Shown: piece after piece, positions 61,422 to 64,000 of the stretch
Position numbering within the stretch: the stretch's first letter is position 1
How the letters are laid out: each line of letters starts with the position of its first letter
Origin: Bradyrhizobiaceae bacterium
GTDB taxonomy: Bacteria > Pseudomonadota > Alphaproteobacteria > Rhizobiales > Aestuariivirgaceae
Direction: 5' to 3'
DNA length: 64,000 nt
Assembly: GCA_947475225.1 (NCBI GenBank)
Contig: CANJMQ010000001.1
Span: forward strand, 78,640 to 142,639
Made by a program: the position numbers and the translations under genes
Notes under the pieces: model-generated
The model's input: only the letters and a program-made list of their open reading frames with translations
The model's database searches: none
Told to the model about the DNA's origin: nothing

Positions 61422-62435
61422 ATGCAGCCACAACAAGACGAGACCGCCGTGACGATGGAACGCATGGCAGCGGCCACCAACCTCTCGATCGTCGTTCCGT
61501 GTTTCAATGAGGCGGAGGTGTTTCCGGAGACGCTGCGCCGCCTTGAGGAGTTGCTTCGGAAGCTCGAGGCTGAAGGAAGACTCTCTTCCGCCAGCCGAAT
61601 CTTCTTCGTCGATGATGGCAGTCGCGATGAGACCTGGAACCTGATCTTGCGTGCCGTCGATGCGGGTAGTCCCGTGGTGGGCATCAGGCTGTCGCGCAAC
61701 TGTGGGCACCAGACAGCCCTGGTCGCCGGCCTCGAGGCGTCTGACGGCGATGCAGCGGTGTCGATCGATGCCGACCTCCAGGATGATGTTTCGGCCATCG
61801 AGCTGATGCTCGCGAAATTCGAGCAGGGGGCAGATATCGTCTATGGCGTGCGCCGCAGCCGAGATGGCGACTCGTTGTTCAAGCGCGGAACGGCAAAGGC
61901 CTTTTACCGGTTTCTTGGCCTGCTCGGTGTCGAGACGGTATCTGATCACGCGGATTTTCGCCTGATGAGCCGCCGCGCCGTTGCGGCGCTTGGCGAATAT
62001 CAGGAGGTCAACCTCTATCTCCGCGGCATGATCCCGCTCCTCGGCTTCCAGTCCGAGTCAGTGCTCTATGACCGGCAGGGGCGCTTTGCCGGGCAGTCCA
62101 AGTATCCGCTGCGGCGCATGATCGGCCTCGCCCTCAATGCCGTCACCTCGTTCTCGGTCATGCCTCTGCGCCTGATCAGCGTGCTCGGCATTCTCGTGTC
62201 GCTTGCCACGTTGTTCCTGGCGGTGTGGATCCTCGTCAAGGCATTCACGCATGCCCAGCTCGTTCCTGGCTGGGCCTCGACCGTGCTGCCTATCTACTTC
62301 CTCGGCGGCGTGCAGCTGATCGGCATCGGCATCATCGGAGAATATGTCGGCAAGCTCTATCTCGAAGCCAAGCGTCGGCCGCGCTATTTCATCGACCGGA
62401 TCCACCGCCAAACACCAGATGCTTCTGGACGATGA
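61422..62435 (+). CDS. Family 2 glycosyltransferase (dolichol-phosphate-mannose-synthase/GtrB-like)
   Basis: 337 residues; the ATG at 61455 is an alternative start. The GT2 domain has LSIVVPCFNEAEVF, FFVDDGSRDET (nucleotide-sugar site) and SIDADLQDDV (DxD-like), and two C-terminal membrane helices (residues about 240-315). Such enzymes transfer a sugar to a polyprenyl phosphate at the inner face of the membrane. The GtrA-type flippase candidate lies immediately after on the other strand, and their 3' ends overlap by 47 bp. Confidence 0.88.
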   Translation: MQPQQDETAVTMERMAAATNLSIVVPCFNEAEVFPETLRRLEELLRKLEAEGRLSSASRIFFVDDGSRDETWNLILRAVDAGSPVVGIRLSRNCGHQTALVAGLEASDGDAAVSIDADLQDDVSAIELMLAKFEQGADIVYGVRRSRDGDSLFKRGTAKAFYRFLGLLGVETVSDHADFRLMSRRAVAALGEYQEVNLYLRGMIPLLGFQSESVLYDRQGRFAGQSKYPLRRMIGLALNAVTSFSVMPLRLISVLGILVSLATLFLAVWILVKAFTHAQLVPGWASTVLPIYFLGGVQLIGIGIIGEYVGKLYLEAKRRPRYFIDRIHRQTPDASGR

Positions 62436-62784
62436 ATGACAGCGGAACGATGATGAAGAGGGTTAGCGCTCCGGCAACATAGGCATTGCCGTTAACCAGA
62501 GGCAGCAGCAGTCCGATGCACAATACGTTGAGCCCCCATATTGCCAGCCAAGATACAACGAAGACAGGAAACCGGCGCGTCTCAAGGCGCCGGAATACGA
62601 AGAGACCTTGCGTGACAAAGCCCAGCAGGACGCCGCCAATCATGGAGGCCAGATTGGCGAGTGGATAGGAAACCTCCAACCACAGGAACAGGGCATAGAT
62701 CATATAGCTGAAGGCTGTGTTTATCGTTCCTGCGATCAGGAAGCGTTTCAGCTCGTGCAAGGGGGGCCACTTCATTTGCTGCAT
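62389..62784 (-). CDS. GtrA family membrane protein
   Basis: 131 residues with four predicted membrane helices (FLIAGTINTAFSYMIYALFLW, SMIGGVLLGFVTQGLFVF, FVVSWLAIWGLNVLCIGLLL, TLFIIVPLSFIVQKHLVF). The pattern is that of GtrA, thought to flip polyprenyl-phosphate-linked sugars. It works with GtrB-like transferases such as the convergent neighbour. The 3' ends of the two genes overlap in antisense by 47 bp. Confidence 0.87.
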   Translation of the reverse strand: MQQMKWPPLHELKRFLIAGTINTAFSYMIYALFLWLEVSYPLANLASMIGGVLLGFVTQGLFVFRRLETRRFPVFVVSWLAIWGLNVLCIGLLLPLVNGNAYVAGALTLFIIVPLSFIVQKHLVFGGGSGR

Positions 62785-62838
62785 GTCAAGTCTGATCGGT
62801 CATAGGCCAATGTCCACGCTGCCGGACGGGTATCAGGC

Positions 62839-63675
62839 TCATGAGCTGCTTCGCATCGTCAGACGGTAGAAGAGTGCACGCCCGATGCCGTTGGCCGCCG
62901 CAGCCAGACCACCGATTCTCACATCCGTGCGGCTCAGCGGGTAGAGGCGGGAATGCCCCAGCTCGGCGAGAAACGCCCTGAATTCGGCAGCCTGGTTGCG
63001 GACCATCCGGACACTTTGCGAGCCGGGCGAGACGCGGAAGCTGGCGAGCACTTCGGGCAGGTAAACCGCATTCCCGAACTTGAGGAGCCGGAGCCAGTAG
63101 TCAATGTCGATCACGAAGGGCCGCGTGCCGTCGAACGCGCCCGCGGCCGTTGCGGCACTGCGCCGGAACAGCACGGCGCCGGGCTCGCCCACCGGGTTCG
63201 TTCCCATTCGCGCCGTGCGCTTCGCGATGTCTGCCCCGGTCGCGCGCAGGCCGCCCGTGAAGCGGCGTGTCAGCTGCGCCTTGCCTGTCGGTCCGATGAT
63301 CGAGCGGGCACAGAAGACCAGCGCGACGCCGCCGGCGACGTCCGCATCCAGCACCTCGGCCTGCTTCTTCAGACAGTCGCGGTGCAGCAGGTCGTCTTGC
63401 GGAAGGATCTTGATGTAGCTGCCCTGCGCCTCGGCGAGACAGCGGTTCCAGTTCCCGCCAAAGCCGAGGTTCGACGCGTTGCGCAGGATGCGGATGCGGC
63501 TGTCGGCGCGGGACGCCGCGATCTCCAGCGACCGGTCCGTCGAGTGATCGTCGCAGATGATCAGTTCAAAGTCCGCGCAGGATTGCGACAGGACGGAATC
63601 GATGGTTTCGGCCAGGTGGGACTCACCATCATAGACAGGTATGGCGACCGAAACCTTCGGCGGTCGGATTGTCAT
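62839..63675 (-). CDS. Family 2 glycosyltransferase
   Basis: About 278 residues from ATG 63675; ATG 63699 is an alternative, and neither has a strong ribosome binding site. The GT-A fold opens with PKVSVAIPVYDGESHLAETIDSVLSQ and continues with ELIICDDHSTDRS and ILPQDDLLHRDC. This fits transferases that build cell-surface or exopolysaccharide. Acceptor and sugar are not evident. Confidence 0.85.
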   Translation of the reverse strand: MTIRPPKVSVAIPVYDGESHLAETIDSVLSQSCADFELIICDDHSTDRSLEIAASRADSRIRILRNASNLGFGGNWNRCLAEAQGSYIKILPQDDLLHRDCLKKQAEVLDADVAGGVALVFCARSIIGPTGKAQLTRRFTGGLRATGADIAKRTARMGTNPVGEPGAVLFRRSAATAAGAFDGTRPFVIDIDYWLRLLKFGNAVYLPEVLASFRVSPGSQSVRMVRNQAAEFRAFLAELGHSRLYPLSRTDVRIGGLAAAANGIGRALFYRLTMRSSS

Positions 63676-63878
63676 CCAGGATTGCTCGCGTCTCAACATC
63701 GCAACGGCAGAACAAGTTTGGACATTAGGGCTCCCGCCCACCCTGTCAACCGAGGCGGGTGGACCGTGGAATCGGACCCGCAAGCCAGCCAGGCAAACCG
63801 AAGGGCTTGGTCCGGTCGAATGCCCCTGTCTCTGCCGAAGCCCCGCATCGGAAACGAAGACGTCAAAACCAATCCTGA

Positions 63879-64000
63879 TTACGCATGAACTTCAGCCAAC
63901 TTTAGCAGGCGATACGGCATTGGAGGGGTTCGTACCGCGGCCCACGAGAGGCGCGGGATCATGGCGGCGAGATCGTATCTCCGGTTGAAGCGGTATTCGA
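63879..64000 (-). mobile_element. IS1595-type transposase, C-terminal end (runs off the window)
   Basis: The minus strand gives 39 residues up to a TAA at 63879, with FNRRYDLAAMIPRLSWAAVR and PMPYRLLKLAEVHA, the characteristic tail of IS1595-family (ISXO2-like, DDE) transposases in alphaproteobacteria. The reading frame is open to the window edge, so the rest of the gene lies beyond. The terminal inverted repeat of the element should lie between here and the glycosyltransferase at 63675; it could not be fixed by eye. Confidence 0.75.

Overview
The window looks like a chromosomal segment of a high-GC alphaproteobacterium, most likely of the Hyphomicrobiales (Rhizobiales) type. The evidence is gene content and order: mutS beside a MaeB-type malic enzyme, a trpS/nfu/tsaB-rimI/plsC/miaB/phoH/ybeY/corC housekeeping block, RegB/RegA with a SenC-like SCO protein, MmcB, an intracellular PHB depolymerase and rhizobial-type Frc sugar transport genes. 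The genus cannot be fixed from this sequence alone. No rRNA, tRNA or CRISPR array was seen.

Layout. 1-6.6 kb: the N-terminal part of mutS, divergent maeB, an OlsB-like N-acyltransferase and a hybrid sensor kinase. 6.6-15.5 kb: comM (yifB) split in two by a 7,320-bp element (7531-14850). Removing the element joins the comM halves in frame into a 510-residue protein. The element carries a large serine integrase next to one end, a small resolvase-type serine recombinase, a repeat- and palindrome-rich non-coding stretch between them, a tightly overlapping three-gene set (zinc-ribbon-like protein, ParB-like protein, coiled-coil protein) and a repeat-containing autotransporter. It has no recognisable relaxase, replication or phage structural genes. 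15.5-24.8 kb: translation, RNA and DNA maintenance genes, including a tsaB-rimI fusion.

25-27.7 kb: a DUF1800/DUF1501 pair. 27.8-37 kb: a sugar catabolic locus with a FucU mutarotase, ROK regulator, FrcBCA-type ABC importer, 3-hydroxyacyl-CoA dehydrogenase-like/gulonate dehydrogenase-like enzyme, aldo/keto reductase, GntR regulator and UxaA-type dehydratase. 37-48 kb: a class A PBP, a GcvT-family methyltransferase divergent from a LysR gene, a YgjP-like peptidase, PhaZ, the SenC/RegB/RegA redox locus, MmcB and aspartase. 48-52.6 kb: a PTS-driven dihydroxyacetone kinase operon in which the HPr and enzyme I modules are separate genes. 52.7-61.4 kb: a SEL1 protein, then a TetR gene divergent from a seven-gene operon of two Rieske oxygenases, a spermidine/putrescine-type ABC importer and a DMSP-lyase-family cupin. 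This operon probably imports and breaks down a quaternary ammonium or sulfonium compound. 61.4-64 kb: GtrA/GT2 glycan genes and the C-terminal end of an IS1595-type transposase.

The strongest candidate for something undescribed is the small serine-integrase element in comM, with its symmetric attachment site, internal repeat array and unusual cargo.
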